From Amycolatopsis vancoresmycina (lineage in GTDB: Bacteria > Actinomycetota > Actinomycetes > Mycobacteriales > Pseudonocardiaceae): DNA of 64,000 nt. The DNA lies in assembly GCF_000716785.1 (NCBI RefSeq), contig NZ_JNYY01000001.1, forward strand, positions 930,001 through 994,000, in the 5' to 3' direction. Below are positions 45,169 to 53,932 of this stretch, in pieces. How positions within the stretch are numbered: the stretch's first letter is position 1; every line of letters starts with the position of its first letter. Both the position numbers and the translations under genes were made by a program. The notes below the pieces were generated by a model. That model saw nothing but the letters and a program-made list of their open reading frames with translations. It searched no databases and was not told where the DNA came from.

Positions 45169-46293
45169 TCAGGCGCGCGTACCGGCGCCGGTCCAGGGCA
45201 GGGCGAGTTCGGAGAAGAGTGCGAGCCGGTCGGCCGCGGTGTCGACGGCCCGGTCGACACCCGGCACGACGAAGTGCCGGTCCGGCCCGGCGCCGACGGC
45301 CCGGACCCACCCGGCGGGCAGCGGCCGCGGCTCCGGCGCGTCACGGACCGCCGCCACCAGCGCGGTGAACGCGCGGGTCGCCGCCAGCGGGGCCAGCAGC
45401 GGCTCGCCGTCGCGGAGGTGGGCGGCGAGGTTGGCGAGCAGGTCGCGGGGCGGCCCGACGGTTATCTGTCGCTTTCGGACCGTGACCAGGTCTGTTTTGT
45501 AGTGCCAGCGGATCCGGCCTTTCGTGCCGTGGACCAGCACGTACGGCTCGTGATCGGCTTCGGCGTCGAGGGTCGCGACGACGACGACGTCCGGCGCGCC
45601 AGTGAACCCGAGCCGCGCGCAGGCCGTGTCGTCGGACTCGATGTCCCGCGCCCGGTACAGCTCGACGGAGACGCGTTCCGGCAGGTCTTCGGCGGTGCCG
45701 TTGACCAGCAGGGCGGTGGCCACGGCGTGGGCGAACGGGTTGGTCAGGGCCCCGTCCACGACGGGCAGCCCGCCGACGCGACGGCGGCCCGCCCACTCGG
45801 CGCGCGCGAAGTAGCGGTCCCGCCGGATCCACGCCCCGGCGGCGGCGATCCCGGTGACCGTGCCGATCTCACCGTCCGCGATGGCCCTTCGCACGACGGG
45901 GACGGCGGCGGAGCCGAAGCTCTGGAAGCCGGTCTGGCAGGCGCGGCCGCGGGCGAGGGTGGTGAGTTCGTCGAAGGCCGCGAGGTCGAGGACGGGTGGT
46001 TTTTCGACGAGCAGGTGGCAACCGGCGGCCAGGGCGAGTTTCGCGAGGGGCAGGTGCGTGTGCGGCGGGGTGGCGACCACGGCGATCTCCGGGGTGGTGC
46101 GCGCGAGGAGATCGGCCGCGTCTTGGGTGAGCACGGCGCCTTCGGGCAGCAGCACGCGGGCCTCGTCGGGCGGCTCGCGGATGTCGCAGGCACCGGCGAG
46201 GACCAGGTCGCCACGGTCGTGCAGGGCGCGGGCGCGGCGCAGGTGGTGGGCGGCGTACCCGGCCGTGCCGAAGACGACGGCTGTCGGTGTCAT
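45169..46293 (-). CDS. Gfo/Idh/MocA-family oxidoreductase (2)
   Basis: A 374-residue dehydrogenase: VVFGTAGYAAHHLRRARAL, VVATPPHTHLPLAK, LLVEKPPVLD with the catalytic Lys, and ACQTGFQSFGSAAVPVVRRAI. It is a close paralogue of the protein at 50200 (shared VVDGALTNPFAHAVATALLV and the AGW end), and the two flank the ABC importer genes. ATG overlaps the stop of the DUF624-like gene. Substrate unknown. Confidence 0.88.
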   Translation of the reverse strand: MTPTAVVFGTAGYAAHHLRRARALHDRGDLVLAGACDIREPPDEARVLLPEGAVLTQDAADLLARTTPEIAVVATPPHTHLPLAKLALAAGCHLLVEKPPVLDLAAFDELTTLARGRACQTGFQSFGSAAVPVVRRAIADGEIGTVTGIAAAGAWIRRDRYFARAEWAGRRRVGGLPVVDGALTNPFAHAVATALLVNGTAEDLPERVSVELYRARDIESDDTACARLGFTGAPDVVVVATLDAEADHEPYVLVHGTKGRIRWHYKTDLVTVRKRQITVGPPRDLLANLAAHLRDGEPLLAPLAATRAFTALVAAVRDAPEPRPLPAGWVRAVGAGPDRHFVVPGVDRAVDTAADRLALFSELALPWTGAGTRA

Positions 46294-46868
46294 CGGCGGC
46301 CGCCGGTCGCGACCGCGGCCAGGGCGAGCGGCCCAGCCACGACGAGAGCGAGGATCGGCAGCATCCAGACGAGCAGCACGGCCATGCCGACGGCGGCGGC
46401 GAGGAGCAGGCTGTTCTTGGGGTCCGCGGCGGTTTCCCGGGCGGCGGTCACGAAGGCGTGGCGCCAGACGGGGGTGCGCGAGGCAGGGGCCGGGCCGCTG
46501 GTGGCCACCACCTCGCACGTCCGGACCGCCACCACCACCCCCGCCGCCGCCAGCAGCCACAGCGCCGGGCGCAGCACCGGTGCGCCCGGCAGCTCGGCCA
46601 CCACCTCGAGATCCACCGCCAACGCCACCACCGCCGCGAGGCACCCGAGGCCGAACACCACCCCGCCCCTCGCCGCCTCCCGGAAGTCCGCCCAGAAGGT
46701 CGTCCACAGTGGACTTCCGAGGTCGCGCCGGGTCCGGTCGAGCAAGCGGCAGGCCGCCGCGAACGCCGGGCCCGCCGTCACCACCGGGACCGATGCCAGT
46801 GCCACCAGCAGCCCCGCCAGCAGGCAGTCCGAAAAGTCGCCGAGCCCGGTTCGCCACTGGGTCCGCAT
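46290..46868 (-). CDS. DUF624/YesL-like membrane protein
   Basis: A 192-residue membrane protein with four to five hydrophobic helices. The N-terminal pattern LGDFSDCLLAGLLVALASVPVVTAGPAFAAACRLL is that of YesL/DUF624 proteins, which sit with CUT1 sugar importers in rhamnogalacturonan operons. Its function is unknown. It lies between the importer permease and a dehydrogenase, five bases after the permease stop. Confidence 0.78.
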   Translation of the reverse strand: MRTQWRTGLGDFSDCLLAGLLVALASVPVVTAGPAFAAACRLLDRTRRDLGSPLWTTFWADFREAARGGVVFGLGCLAAVVALAVDLEVVAELPGAPVLRPALWLLAAAGVVVAVRTCEVVATSGPAPASRTPVWRHAFVTAARETAADPKNSLLLAAAVGMAVLLVWMLPILALVVAGPLALAAVATGGRR

Positions 46869-46873
46869 CGCCG

Positions 46874-47719
46874 TCACCCCTTCAGGCCGCTGGTGCTGAC
46901 GCCTTCCACCAGCAGCCGCTGGAAGGCCAGGAAGAACAGCACGATCGGGACCAGCGCGAGCGCGGACATCGCGAACATCGCGCCGAAGTTCGACTCGCTG
47001 CTCGTGTCCACGAACAGCCGCAGCCCGAGCGGCACGGTGAACTTCTCCGTGTCGTTCAGGTACACCATCTGCGTGAAGAAGTCGTTCCACGTCCAGATGA
47101 ACGTGAAGATCGACGTCGTGACCAGCGCCGGTTTCGACAGCGGCAGCACCACGTGCCAGAACGTGCGGTACACCGAGCAGCCGTCGATGATCGCCGCTTC
47201 GTCGAGCTCGCGCGGGATCCCGCGCATGAACTGGACGATCAGGAACACGAAGAACGCCTCGGTGGCCAGCAGCTTCGGCAGGATCAGCGGCACGAACGTG
47301 TTGACCAGCCCCGCCTGCTGGAAGATCACGTACTGCGGGATCAGCGTGACGTGGTAGGGCAGCATCAACGTCGTGATCATGAACGCGAACAGCGCGCCCC
47401 GGAACCGGAACTTCAGCCGCGCGAAGGCGAACGCGGCCAGCGAGCACGACAGCACGTTCGCCGCCACCGACAGGCCGGCCACCAGGAAGGAGTTGAGGAA
47501 GAACCGGCCGAACCCGACGTCCGCCGCTCCTTCCCAGCCCTTCGGGTAACCGTCGAAGACGAACCGCGTGGGCAGCAGCGCCAGCCGGGACAGGATCTCG
47601 TCCGGCGGCTTGACCGACGCGAACGCCAGCCACACCAGCGGGTACAGCACCACGGCGACGATCACCAGGCACAGCACGTGCCACCCCGCCGAGCGCGCGC
47701 TTCGCGGCAGCACCGTCAT
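46874..47719 (-). CDS. Sugar ABC transporter permease, MalG-like
   Basis: A 281-residue CUT1 permease with six membrane helices and the EAA loop (ELDEAAIIDGCSVYRTFWHVVLP) that docks the ATPase. Starts by ATGA overlap with the preceding permease. With its partner it forms the membrane channel for oligosaccharides bound by the lipoprotein at 48697. Confidence 0.93.
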   Translation of the reverse strand: MTVLPRSARSAGWHVLCLVIVAVVLYPLVWLAFASVKPPDEILSRLALLPTRFVFDGYPKGWEGAADVGFGRFFLNSFLVAGLSVAANVLSCSLAAFAFARLKFRFRGALFAFMITTLMLPYHVTLIPQYVIFQQAGLVNTFVPLILPKLLATEAFFVFLIVQFMRGIPRELDEAAIIDGCSVYRTFWHVVLPLSKPALVTTSIFTFIWTWNDFFTQMVYLNDTEKFTVPLGLRLFVDTSSESNFGAMFAMSALALVPIVLFFLAFQRLLVEGVSTSGLKG

Positions 47720-48693
47720 TTCCGGTCCTCCGCATCGTCGTAGAACACCCAGAGCTTGGCCGTGCGGAACACGATCGCCGTCACGATCGCGATCACCGCC
47801 AGCAGCACCCACGCCATCGCCGACGCGTAGCCCATCCGGAAGTCCTGGAAGCCGACTTCGAACAGGTAGAGCGTGTAGAACAGGTCCGCGTCGGCCGGGC
47901 CGCCGCGGCCGCCGCCGATGACGAACGCCGGGGTGAACGCCTGGAACGCGTGGATCGCCTCCATCACCAGGTTGAAGAAGATCACCGGCGACAGCATCGG
48001 CAGCGTGATGTGCCGGAACCGGCGGAACGCGCCCGCGCCGTCGATCGCGGCCGCCTCGTGCAGCTCCGCCGGGATCTGCTTGAGCCCGGCCAGGAAGATC
48101 ACCATCGGCGCGCCGAACTGCCACACGCCCAGCAGCACGATGGAGGCGAGGCTGAACTGCGGGTCGTCCACCCAGCTCGGGGTGTGCCAGCCGAAGAACG
48201 CCAGCACCTCGTTCACCGGGCCGCCGCCCATGAACAGCGCCCGCCACACCAGCGCCGCCGCGACACTCGCGCCCAGCAGCGACGGCGCGTAGAACGCCGC
48301 CCGGTAAAAGCCGCTTCCCCCGCGGCGGGCGTTGAGCAGCATCGCCACCAGCAGCGACACCGTCAGCTTCAGCGGCACCGAGACCAGCACGTAGATCAGC
48401 GTGACCTTCACCGACTGCAGGTAGCGGTCGTCGCCGGTGAACATGTGCGCGAAGTTGCCGAAGCCGACCCACTTCGGCGCGGTGAACAGGTCGTAGTCGG
48501 TGAACGACAGGTACAGCGAGACCACCATCGGGCCGACGGTCAGCGCCACCGCGCCGAGCAGCCACGGCGTCAGGAAGGCGAACGCCTCCGGCTGGCTCTT
48601 GCGGCGGCGCCCGGCCGGTCGGTCCTTGCGCCGGACGCGCGTGGCCGACGCCGGGGGCGCGACCGGCGGGTCCGGCGTGCGCGGGGTCGTCAT
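47716..48693 (-). CDS. Sugar ABC transporter permease, MalF-like
   Basis: A 325-residue CUT1 permease: basic N-terminal tail, six helices, EAA loop ELHEAAAIDGAGAFRRFRHITLP. It lies four bases after the binding-protein stop and overlaps the next permease. No ATP-binding subunit is encoded in the cluster; actinomycetes often use a shared ATPase such as MsiK encoded elsewhere. Confidence 0.93.
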   Translation of the reverse strand: MTTPRTPDPPVAPPASATRVRRKDRPAGRRRKSQPEAFAFLTPWLLGAVALTVGPMVVSLYLSFTDYDLFTAPKWVGFGNFAHMFTGDDRYLQSVKVTLIYVLVSVPLKLTVSLLVAMLLNARRGGSGFYRAAFYAPSLLGASVAAALVWRALFMGGGPVNEVLAFFGWHTPSWVDDPQFSLASIVLLGVWQFGAPMVIFLAGLKQIPAELHEAAAIDGAGAFRRFRHITLPMLSPVIFFNLVMEAIHAFQAFTPAFVIGGGRGGPADADLFYTLYLFEVGFQDFRMGYASAMAWVLLAVIAIVTAIVFRTAKLWVFYDDAEDRK

Positions 48694-48696
48694 CGG

Positions 48697-49989
48697 CTAG
48701 GACAGTCCCTTCTGCGCTTCGGTCATGAACCGGTTCACCGCGTCGTCGAGGCTCATCCGGCCGAACGCGACCTCTTCGTACGTGCGCTGGAGGAGCTTCT
48801 GGATCGCCCCGGCACCCTTCGGCGGCACCGGCGGTGCGGCCCCGAGCTTCGGTTCGAGCGCGGCTTCGTAGTCGTAGAGGGTCTTGTCGTTGCCGCTCGC
48901 GGTGGCCGCCAGCTGCGCGCGGACCTTCAGGTTGGGCGCGAGGCCCCGGTCGGTGCCGACGATCTTGCCGACCTCCGGGTCGTTGATCAGGAAGTCGACC
49001 AGCTTCGCCGCCGCCGCCTGCTGCGGGCTGCGCGCGGACACGGCCAGGAACATCGCCGGGCGCCGGTACTGCCCGGTGTCGCCGTTCGTGCCGCTCGGGT
49101 ACGGCGCCACGTTCAGCGGCTTGCCGTTCGCCTTCTGGTACGCCGGCAGCAGGTTGTCGTAGGCGAACTCCGAGCTCGTCAGCTTCTTGCCGAGCGGGGA
49201 CTGCTCGGGCGAGGTGTTGTAGGACGCCGTGACGTCGGCGGGCGAGGCGGCCTTCGTGTCGCGGAACCGGCTCGCCAGCTGCCAGTAGCCCCGGAGGTCG
49301 TCGGCGGTGAAGCCGAGCTTGCCCTCGGCGGTGTAGAACTGCTTGCCCTGCTGGCGCAGCCAGATCTCCAGGGTCGTGTCGAGGATGCCGAAGTCGGTCA
49401 CCCCGCGTGCGGTGCCCGCCGTGCCGACCTTGCGAGCCACCTCGGCGTACTGGTCCCAGCTCATCCCCTTCGCCGGGTCGGCGCCGGCCGCGGTGAACGC
49501 GGCGGGGTCGTAGATCATCGCCGGGGTGTTCTGCGCCCACGGCACGGCGTACCGCTTGCCCTGGTAGACGCCGGTGGCCGCCAGCTCCGGGTTGACGTCG
49601 GCGAGCGAGATCGCCTTGCCCGCACCGGAGTTGAGGTCGGCGAGGACGTTGCGGCCACCGTATTCGGCCAGGTAGCGGCTGTCGACGTTGAGCACGTCCG
49701 GCGGCTTGCCCCCGGCGGTCTGCGTCGCCAGCTTCTCCCAGTAGGCCGCATACGCCGAGAACGACGTCTGCACCTTGATGTCCGGGTTCTTCTGCTGGAA
49801 GAGCTCGACCGCCTTCTTCGTCAGGTTCGCCCGCCCTTCGCTGCCCCACCAGACGAAATTGATGGTCACGTCGCTGCCGCCGCCGGAGTCCGAGCCGCAG
49901 GCGGCCACCCCGGTCAGCAGCAGCGGGACCACCACGGCCAGCGCGGCGGCACCCCGTCCCCTGGTCCTGCGCTCAGTTGTCCGCCCCAT
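48697..49989 (-). CDS. Sugar-binding lipoprotein of the ABC importer
   Basis: A 430-residue solute-binding protein of the CUT1 type. Basic start, hydrophobic helix VVVPLLLTG, lipobox VAAC so the mature protein is a membrane-anchored lipoprotein; then INFVWWGSEGRANL and further typical two-lobe segments. It probably binds pectin-derived oligosaccharides given its neighbours. A clear promoter (50046-50075) and a LacI-like operator lie just upstream. Confidence 0.92.
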   Translation of the reverse strand: MGRTTERRTRGRGAAALAVVVPLLLTGVAACGSDSGGGSDVTINFVWWGSEGRANLTKKAVELFQQKNPDIKVQTSFSAYAAYWEKLATQTAGGKPPDVLNVDSRYLAEYGGRNVLADLNSGAGKAISLADVNPELAATGVYQGKRYAVPWAQNTPAMIYDPAAFTAAGADPAKGMSWDQYAEVARKVGTAGTARGVTDFGILDTTLEIWLRQQGKQFYTAEGKLGFTADDLRGYWQLASRFRDTKAASPADVTASYNTSPEQSPLGKKLTSSEFAYDNLLPAYQKANGKPLNVAPYPSGTNGDTGQYRRPAMFLAVSARSPQQAAAAKLVDFLINDPEVGKIVGTDRGLAPNLKVRAQLAATASGNDKTLYDYEAALEPKLGAAPPVPPKGAGAIQKLLQRTYEEVAFGRMSLDDAVNRFMTEAQKGLS

Positions 49990-50024
49990 CGAACTCTCCG
50001 TCCTCAGCGTGTCAGCACTTTTCT

Positions 50025-50036
50025 GAAAACGCTGTC
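50025..50036. promoter_or_regulatory. LacI-like operator at the importer promoter
   Basis: GAAAACGCTGTC is an imperfect copy of the GAAAGCGCTTTC palindrome, 9 bases downstream of the -10 box and 36 bases upstream of the start codon, a good position for repression. Confidence 0.5.
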
Positions 50037-50045
50037 AGCGCGCTC

Positions 50046-50075
50046 ACGGTAGGCAGTGCGCAACACGTGTGTCAA
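50046..50075 (-). promoter_or_regulatory. Sigma-70-like promoter of the sugar importer operon
   Basis: On the minus strand TTGACA (50070-50075), an 18-base spacer and TACCGT (50046-50051) match the actinobacterial housekeeping consensus (TTGACA, TANNNT). It should drive the binding protein, both permeases, DUF624-like and downstream genes. Confidence 0.6.
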
Positions 50076-50137
50076 CGGGCAAACCGTCGCAATAGCCCTT
50101 GTGCAGCAATGCTTTCAGCATTCAGCGGGCAGCGTCA

Positions 50138-50149
50138 GAAAGCGCTTAC
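50138..50149. promoter_or_regulatory. Second LacI-like operator near the importer
   Basis: GAAAGCGCTTAC differs from the palindrome GAAAGCGCTTTC at one position. It lies about 50 bases past the end of the third dehydrogenase gene and about 100 bases from the operator at 50025, a spacing that could allow looping. Confidence 0.5.
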
Positions 50150-50199
50150 TCCGACCGGTTCGGCGACCGGGCGAGCAGCGCTGGAAAGCACCGGCAGCG

Positions 50200-51387
50200 T
50201 CAGCCGGTGCGTTCGGCGGGCGCCGCCGGGCGGGCGGCGTTCGCCCACGGCACGCCGATTTCGGAGAACAACGCCAGCCGGTCGGCCGCGACGGCGACCT
50301 CTTCGCCGATCCCGCGCACCACCGGGTGCCGGCTCGCGCCTTCGCCGACCGTGCGGATCCAGCCCGCCGGGATCCGCGACGGCGACGGCGCGTCCCGCAC
50401 CGCCTCGACCACCGAGGCGAACGCGCGTGTCCGAGACAGCGGCGCGAGCAGCGGCACCCCGGCCGGGTCGCGGTGGTGGGCGATCAGGTTGCGCAGCAGG
50501 TCGGCCGGCGGGCCCAGGTGGACCCGCTCGTCGTCGACCTCCAGGCGGTGGCTCTTGTACCAGAACTTCGCGCGCCCCTCGACGCCGTGCACCACGACGT
50601 AGGGCTCGTGGTCCTGCTCGGCGCACAGCGAGGCGGCGACGACGATCTCGGGGCCGTCGCCGAACCGGATCCGCAGGCAGGCGGTGTCGTCGGCTTCGAT
50701 GTCGCGCGTGCCGTAGAGCTCCAGCGCGATCTCCGCCGGGTCGCGGCCGGCGACCCCGCCGACCAGCAGCGCGGTGGCGACTGCGTGGGAGAACGGGTTC
50801 GTCAGCGCGCCGTCGACGACGGCCTCGCCGTCGAGCCAGCGGCGGCCGGCCCACGGGTTGCGGCGGTAGTAGGCGTCGGTGCGGATCCACGCGCCGGCCG
50901 CGCCCACGCCGACGACGTCCCCGAGCTTCCCGCCGTCGATCGCCGCCTTCAGGACGGGCAGGGCCGGGGAGCCGAAGCTCTGGAACCCGGTCTGGCAGGC
51001 CACCCCGGACTCCGCGGCCAGCCGCGTCAGCGTCGTGAAGCCGTCGAGGTCGAGCACCGGCGGGGTTTCCAGCAGCAGGTCGCTGCCCGCGCGCAGCACC
51101 GCGCCGCCGACCCGGACGTGCGCGTGCGGCGGCGTCGCGACCACGGTGATGTCGGGGCGGCAGTGGCGGAGCAGGTCCTCGACGCCGGGGTGCGCGGTGC
51201 CGCCCTCGGGCAGCAGCGCGGTCGCGGCGGCGGACGGCGGCCGGACGTCGGCCATCCCGGCGAACCGGACCAGGCCCTCGTCGTGCAGGATGCGCGCCCG
51301 GTGCAGGTAGCTGAACGCGTAGCCGGACGTGCCGACGACGGCCAGCCTCGGCGGGTCCGCCACGGTGCGGCTCCGGCTCCCCGACAT
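50200..51387 (-). CDS. Gfo/Idh/MocA-family oxidoreductase (3)
   Basis: A 395-residue dehydrogenase, paralogous to the one at 45169: LAVVGTSGYAFSYLHRARIL, VVATPPHAHV, and VACQTGFQSFGSPALPVLKAAI. The usual Glu-Lys-Pro of the active loop reads LLLETPPVLD, so the conserved Lys is Thr here, an odd change that could abolish or alter catalysis. CGGAG precedes the ATG. It has its own promoter at 51470-51499 and shares a control region with lacI. Confidence 0.85.
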   Translation of the reverse strand: MSGSRSRTVADPPRLAVVGTSGYAFSYLHRARILHDEGLVRFAGMADVRPPSAAATALLPEGGTAHPGVEDLLRHCRPDITVVATPPHAHVRVGGAVLRAGSDLLLETPPVLDLDGFTTLTRLAAESGVACQTGFQSFGSPALPVLKAAIDGGKLGDVVGVGAAGAWIRTDAYYRRNPWAGRRWLDGEAVVDGALTNPFSHAVATALLVGGVAGRDPAEIALELYGTRDIEADDTACLRIRFGDGPEIVVAASLCAEQDHEPYVVVHGVEGRAKFWYKSHRLEVDDERVHLGPPADLLRNLIAHHRDPAGVPLLAPLSRTRAFASVVEAVRDAPSPSRIPAGWIRTVGEGASRHPVVRGIGEEVAVAADRLALFSEIGVPWANAARPAAPAERTG

Positions 51388-51469
51388 GGGTCTCCGATCG
51401 GCGGGACCCGGTGCGGGCCGCGCGGAACTGACGAATGGGTCAGGAGTTCGGGAAAATCTTCCGCTCGTC

Positions 51470-51499
51470 ACCGTAGGGCGTTCGCGACGAGGGTGTCAA
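51470..51499 (-). promoter_or_regulatory. Sigma-70-like promoter of the third dehydrogenase gene
   Basis: Minus-strand TTGACA (51494-51499), 18-base spacer, TACGGT (51470-51475). Same layout as the importer promoter. The start codon lies about 80 bases further. Confidence 0.55.
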
Positions 51500-51560
51500 T
51501 ATTCGGGACACCGCCGTCGAATTCATCGAATTGCGGGTACTCCGAACGGAGGTGGCCGTT

Positions 51561-51580
51561 TCCAGATAGCGCTTACTGGA
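51561..51580. promoter_or_regulatory. LacI-like operator between lacI and the dehydrogenase
   Basis: A 20-bp imperfect palindrome with arms TCCAGATAGC and GCTTACTGGA (8 of 10 pairs) around the same central AGCGCT as the other sites. Lying between the divergent genes, it could serve autoregulation of the LacI regulator and control of the dehydrogenase. Confidence 0.5.
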
Positions 51581-51674
51581 ATCGTCTGCATCGAGTTGCA
51601 GGGTTTGCAGGATTTGTTGACAACGCAGGCAGGGAGTTTCCATGATGTGGCTCGGAGCCTGCCGAGGAGTTGCC

Positions 51675-52658
51675 GTGACCGTGACCATTCACGACGTCGC
51701 CCGCCGGGCCAACGTGTCGATCTCGACCGTGTCGCGGGCGTTCACGTCCCCGGACCTGGTCCGGCAGCAGACCCGGACCCGGGTGCTGGCCGCGGCGCAC
51801 GAACTGGGCTACCACGCGGCAGGCGCGCCGCAGCCGGTGCCCGCGGTCCGCACCGGGCACATCGGGATCGTGGTCTCGGACCTGGGCAACCCGTTCTTCA
51901 CCGGCGTGCTCAACGGCGTCCAGGCCCGGGCCCGGCAGGACGACATCGCGGTGCTGTTCGCCAACAGCGACGAGGACCCGGCGACCGAGCAGAACCTGGT
52001 GCGCCGGATGGCCAAGCAGGTCGACGGCGTGGTGCTGTGCAGCCCGAGCATGACCGACGACCAGCTGCGCGCGCTGGCCGGGCAGACGACCCTGGTGCTG
52101 CTCAACCGGGAGGTGCCCGGGATCCCGTCGATCGTGCTGGACGCCGCGGACGGCATGCGGCAGGCGATCCAGCACCTGGCCGCGCTGGGCCACCGCCGCT
52201 GCGCCTACCTGGGCGGGCCCCGGGCGTCGTGGGCGAACCGGGCCCGCCGGCAGGGCCTGGCGGAGGCGGTGGCGCGGCACGGCACGGACGTCGTCGAGTT
52301 CGGGCCGTTCCCGCCGGTGTTCGAGGGCGGCCTGCAGGGCGCGGACCTCGCCCTCGCGGCGGACGTGACGGCGATCGTGGCCTACAACGACCTCGTGGCC
52401 TTCGGGGCACTGGCGCGGCTGAACGCCCGCGGGGTGCCGGTGCCGGACGAGATCAGCCTGGTGGGCTTCGACGACCTGGTCTTCGCGGCGATCTCGGCGC
52501 CCCCGCTGACGACGATCGCGATGCCGACGGAGGCGGCGGGCCGCGCGGCGGTGACGATCCTGCTGGACCTGCTCGACGGCGAGGCCGACGAGCACACGGC
52601 GCAGGTGCTGGACACCTACCTCATCGTCCGCGCCACCACGGCGCCGCCGCGGGGTTAG
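51675..52658 (+). CDS. LacI-family regulator of the pectin cluster
   Basis: A 327-residue LacI repressor. Helix-turn-helix TIHDVARRANVSISTVSRAF at the start, hinge region, then the periplasmic-binding-like effector domain (IGIVVSDLGNPFFTGVLNGVQ, VGFDDLVFAAISAPPLTTI). It should respond to a sugar from pectin breakdown. GTG start with GAGGAG five bases upstream; an ATG 33 bases earlier is less likely. It overlaps the convergent oxidase gene by four bases. Confidence 0.9.
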   Translation: MTVTIHDVARRANVSISTVSRAFTSPDLVRQQTRTRVLAAAHELGYHAAGAPQPVPAVRTGHIGIVVSDLGNPFFTGVLNGVQARARQDDIAVLFANSDEDPATEQNLVRRMAKQVDGVVLCSPSMTDDQLRALAGQTTLVLLNREVPGIPSIVLDAADGMRQAIQHLAALGHRRCAYLGGPRASWANRARRQGLAEAVARHGTDVVEFGPFPPVFEGGLQGADLALAADVTAIVAYNDLVAFGALARLNARGVPVPDEISLVGFDDLVFAAISAPPLTTIAMPTEAAGRAAVTILLDLLDGEADEHTAQVLDTYLIVRATTAPPRG

Positions 52659-53893
52659 CCGCCGAAGACGTGGCGGCGCAGGAACGGGTTCCGGAACTTC
52701 CCCCGCGGGTCGAGGGTTTCCGCCAGCGCCCGGAAATCGGCCAGGCGCGGGTAGCCCGACGGGACGCCGTGGAAGAGCTTGCCCCAGTGCGGGCGCGCGC
52801 CGAACGGGGCCAGGCGCTCCTCGAGCACCGGCAGCACCGCCTCGACCTCGGGCTGCCGCGGTTGCCAGGTGAAGTGCAGGGCCACCCGGTCGCCGCCGTG
52901 GCAGGGGCTCAGCCACAGCTCGTCGCCCGCGATCGCGCGGATTTCCGAGACCAGCAGCAGCGGGGCGACGAGGGCACCGATCTCGCGGACCGCCCGCACC
53001 GCGGCCGCCGCGTGCTCGTAGGGCACGAAGTACTCCGACTGCAGTTCGTCCCCGACGCTCGGGGTGAACGCCAGCGCGAAGTGCGGGAGCCGCTCGTGCC
53101 ACGGCCCCGGCACGCCCTGCTGCGGCGTGCAGTTGCCGGCGGGGATCCCGGCGGCGTGCGCCGGGTGGCGCGGGCCGTCCGCGGGGACCGCGCCGAACAG
53201 GCTGGCCCGCTCGGTGAAGTCGTCGACACGGCTCTTGAGCCACACCTGGTCGATCGTGCCGTTCGCCCAGTTCGTGAACATGCTGACGCTGTAGCCGGCG
53301 TCTTCGATCTCGTCGAAGTGCCGGTCCACGGCGTCCCACGGCAGGCCGTCGAAGACGTCCTGGCGGACGTCGAAGGCGGGCACCACGTCGAGGGTGAGCC
53401 GGGTGACGACGCCGAGGGCCCCGAGCCCGACGACCAGGCCGGGGAACTCCGCGTCGGCGCGGGTGAAGGTCCGCAGCTCGCCGTCGGCGGTGACCAGCTC
53501 GATCCCGGAGACGGCCGCGGCGAGTCCCGGCTGCCGCCGTCCGGAGCCGTGGGTGCCGGTCGCGACGCTGCCCGCCACGGTGATGTGCGGCAGCGACGCC
53601 AGGTTCGGCAACGCGAAGCCTGCGTTGTGCAGCTGCTGCGCGAAGTCGCCGTAGCGGGCGGACCCGCCGACGGTCACGGTGCCGTCGCCGATTTCGACTC
53701 CGGCGTCGAGCGCGTGCAGGTCCAGCAGCACCCCGCCCGGGGAGTCCGCGATGGCGTTGAAGCAGTGCCGGCTGCCGAGGGCCTTGACGTGCGCCGCCGC
53801 CACGACGGCTTCCTGGACCTCGGCGACCGTCCGCGGGGTCGTGACCGCGTCTGCGCCGTACGTGAGGTTCCCGGCCCAGTTCGACTCGCCCAC
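52655..53893 (-). CDS. Alditol oxidase (VAO-type flavoprotein)
   Basis: A 412-residue FAD oxidase, close in length to AldO of Streptomyces (about 418). His43 in GSRHCFNAIADSPG is the expected covalent FAD attachment; NLASLPHITVAGSVATGTHGSG and the C-terminal RPHWGKLFHG and LDPRGKFRNPF segments match alditol/xylitol oxidases. It oxidises sugar alcohols with oxygen, forming hydrogen peroxide. Next to the LacI gene but convergent, so it may or may not belong to the pectin regulon. Confidence 0.88.
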   Translation of the reverse strand: MGESNWAGNLTYGADAVTTPRTVAEVQEAVVAAAHVKALGSRHCFNAIADSPGGVLLDLHALDAGVEIGDGTVTVGGSARYGDFAQQLHNAGFALPNLASLPHITVAGSVATGTHGSGRRQPGLAAAVSGIELVTADGELRTFTRADAEFPGLVVGLGALGVVTRLTLDVVPAFDVRQDVFDGLPWDAVDRHFDEIEDAGYSVSMFTNWANGTIDQVWLKSRVDDFTERASLFGAVPADGPRHPAHAAGIPAGNCTPQQGVPGPWHERLPHFALAFTPSVGDELQSEYFVPYEHAAAAVRAVREIGALVAPLLLVSEIRAIAGDELWLSPCHGGDRVALHFTWQPRQPEVEAVLPVLEERLAPFGARPHWGKLFHGVPSGYPRLADFRALAETLDPRGKFRNPFLRRHVFGG

Positions 53894-53932
53894 CCGCTGT
53901 GTCCTTCCGCCGTACGAAATCCGCTTCCGACC

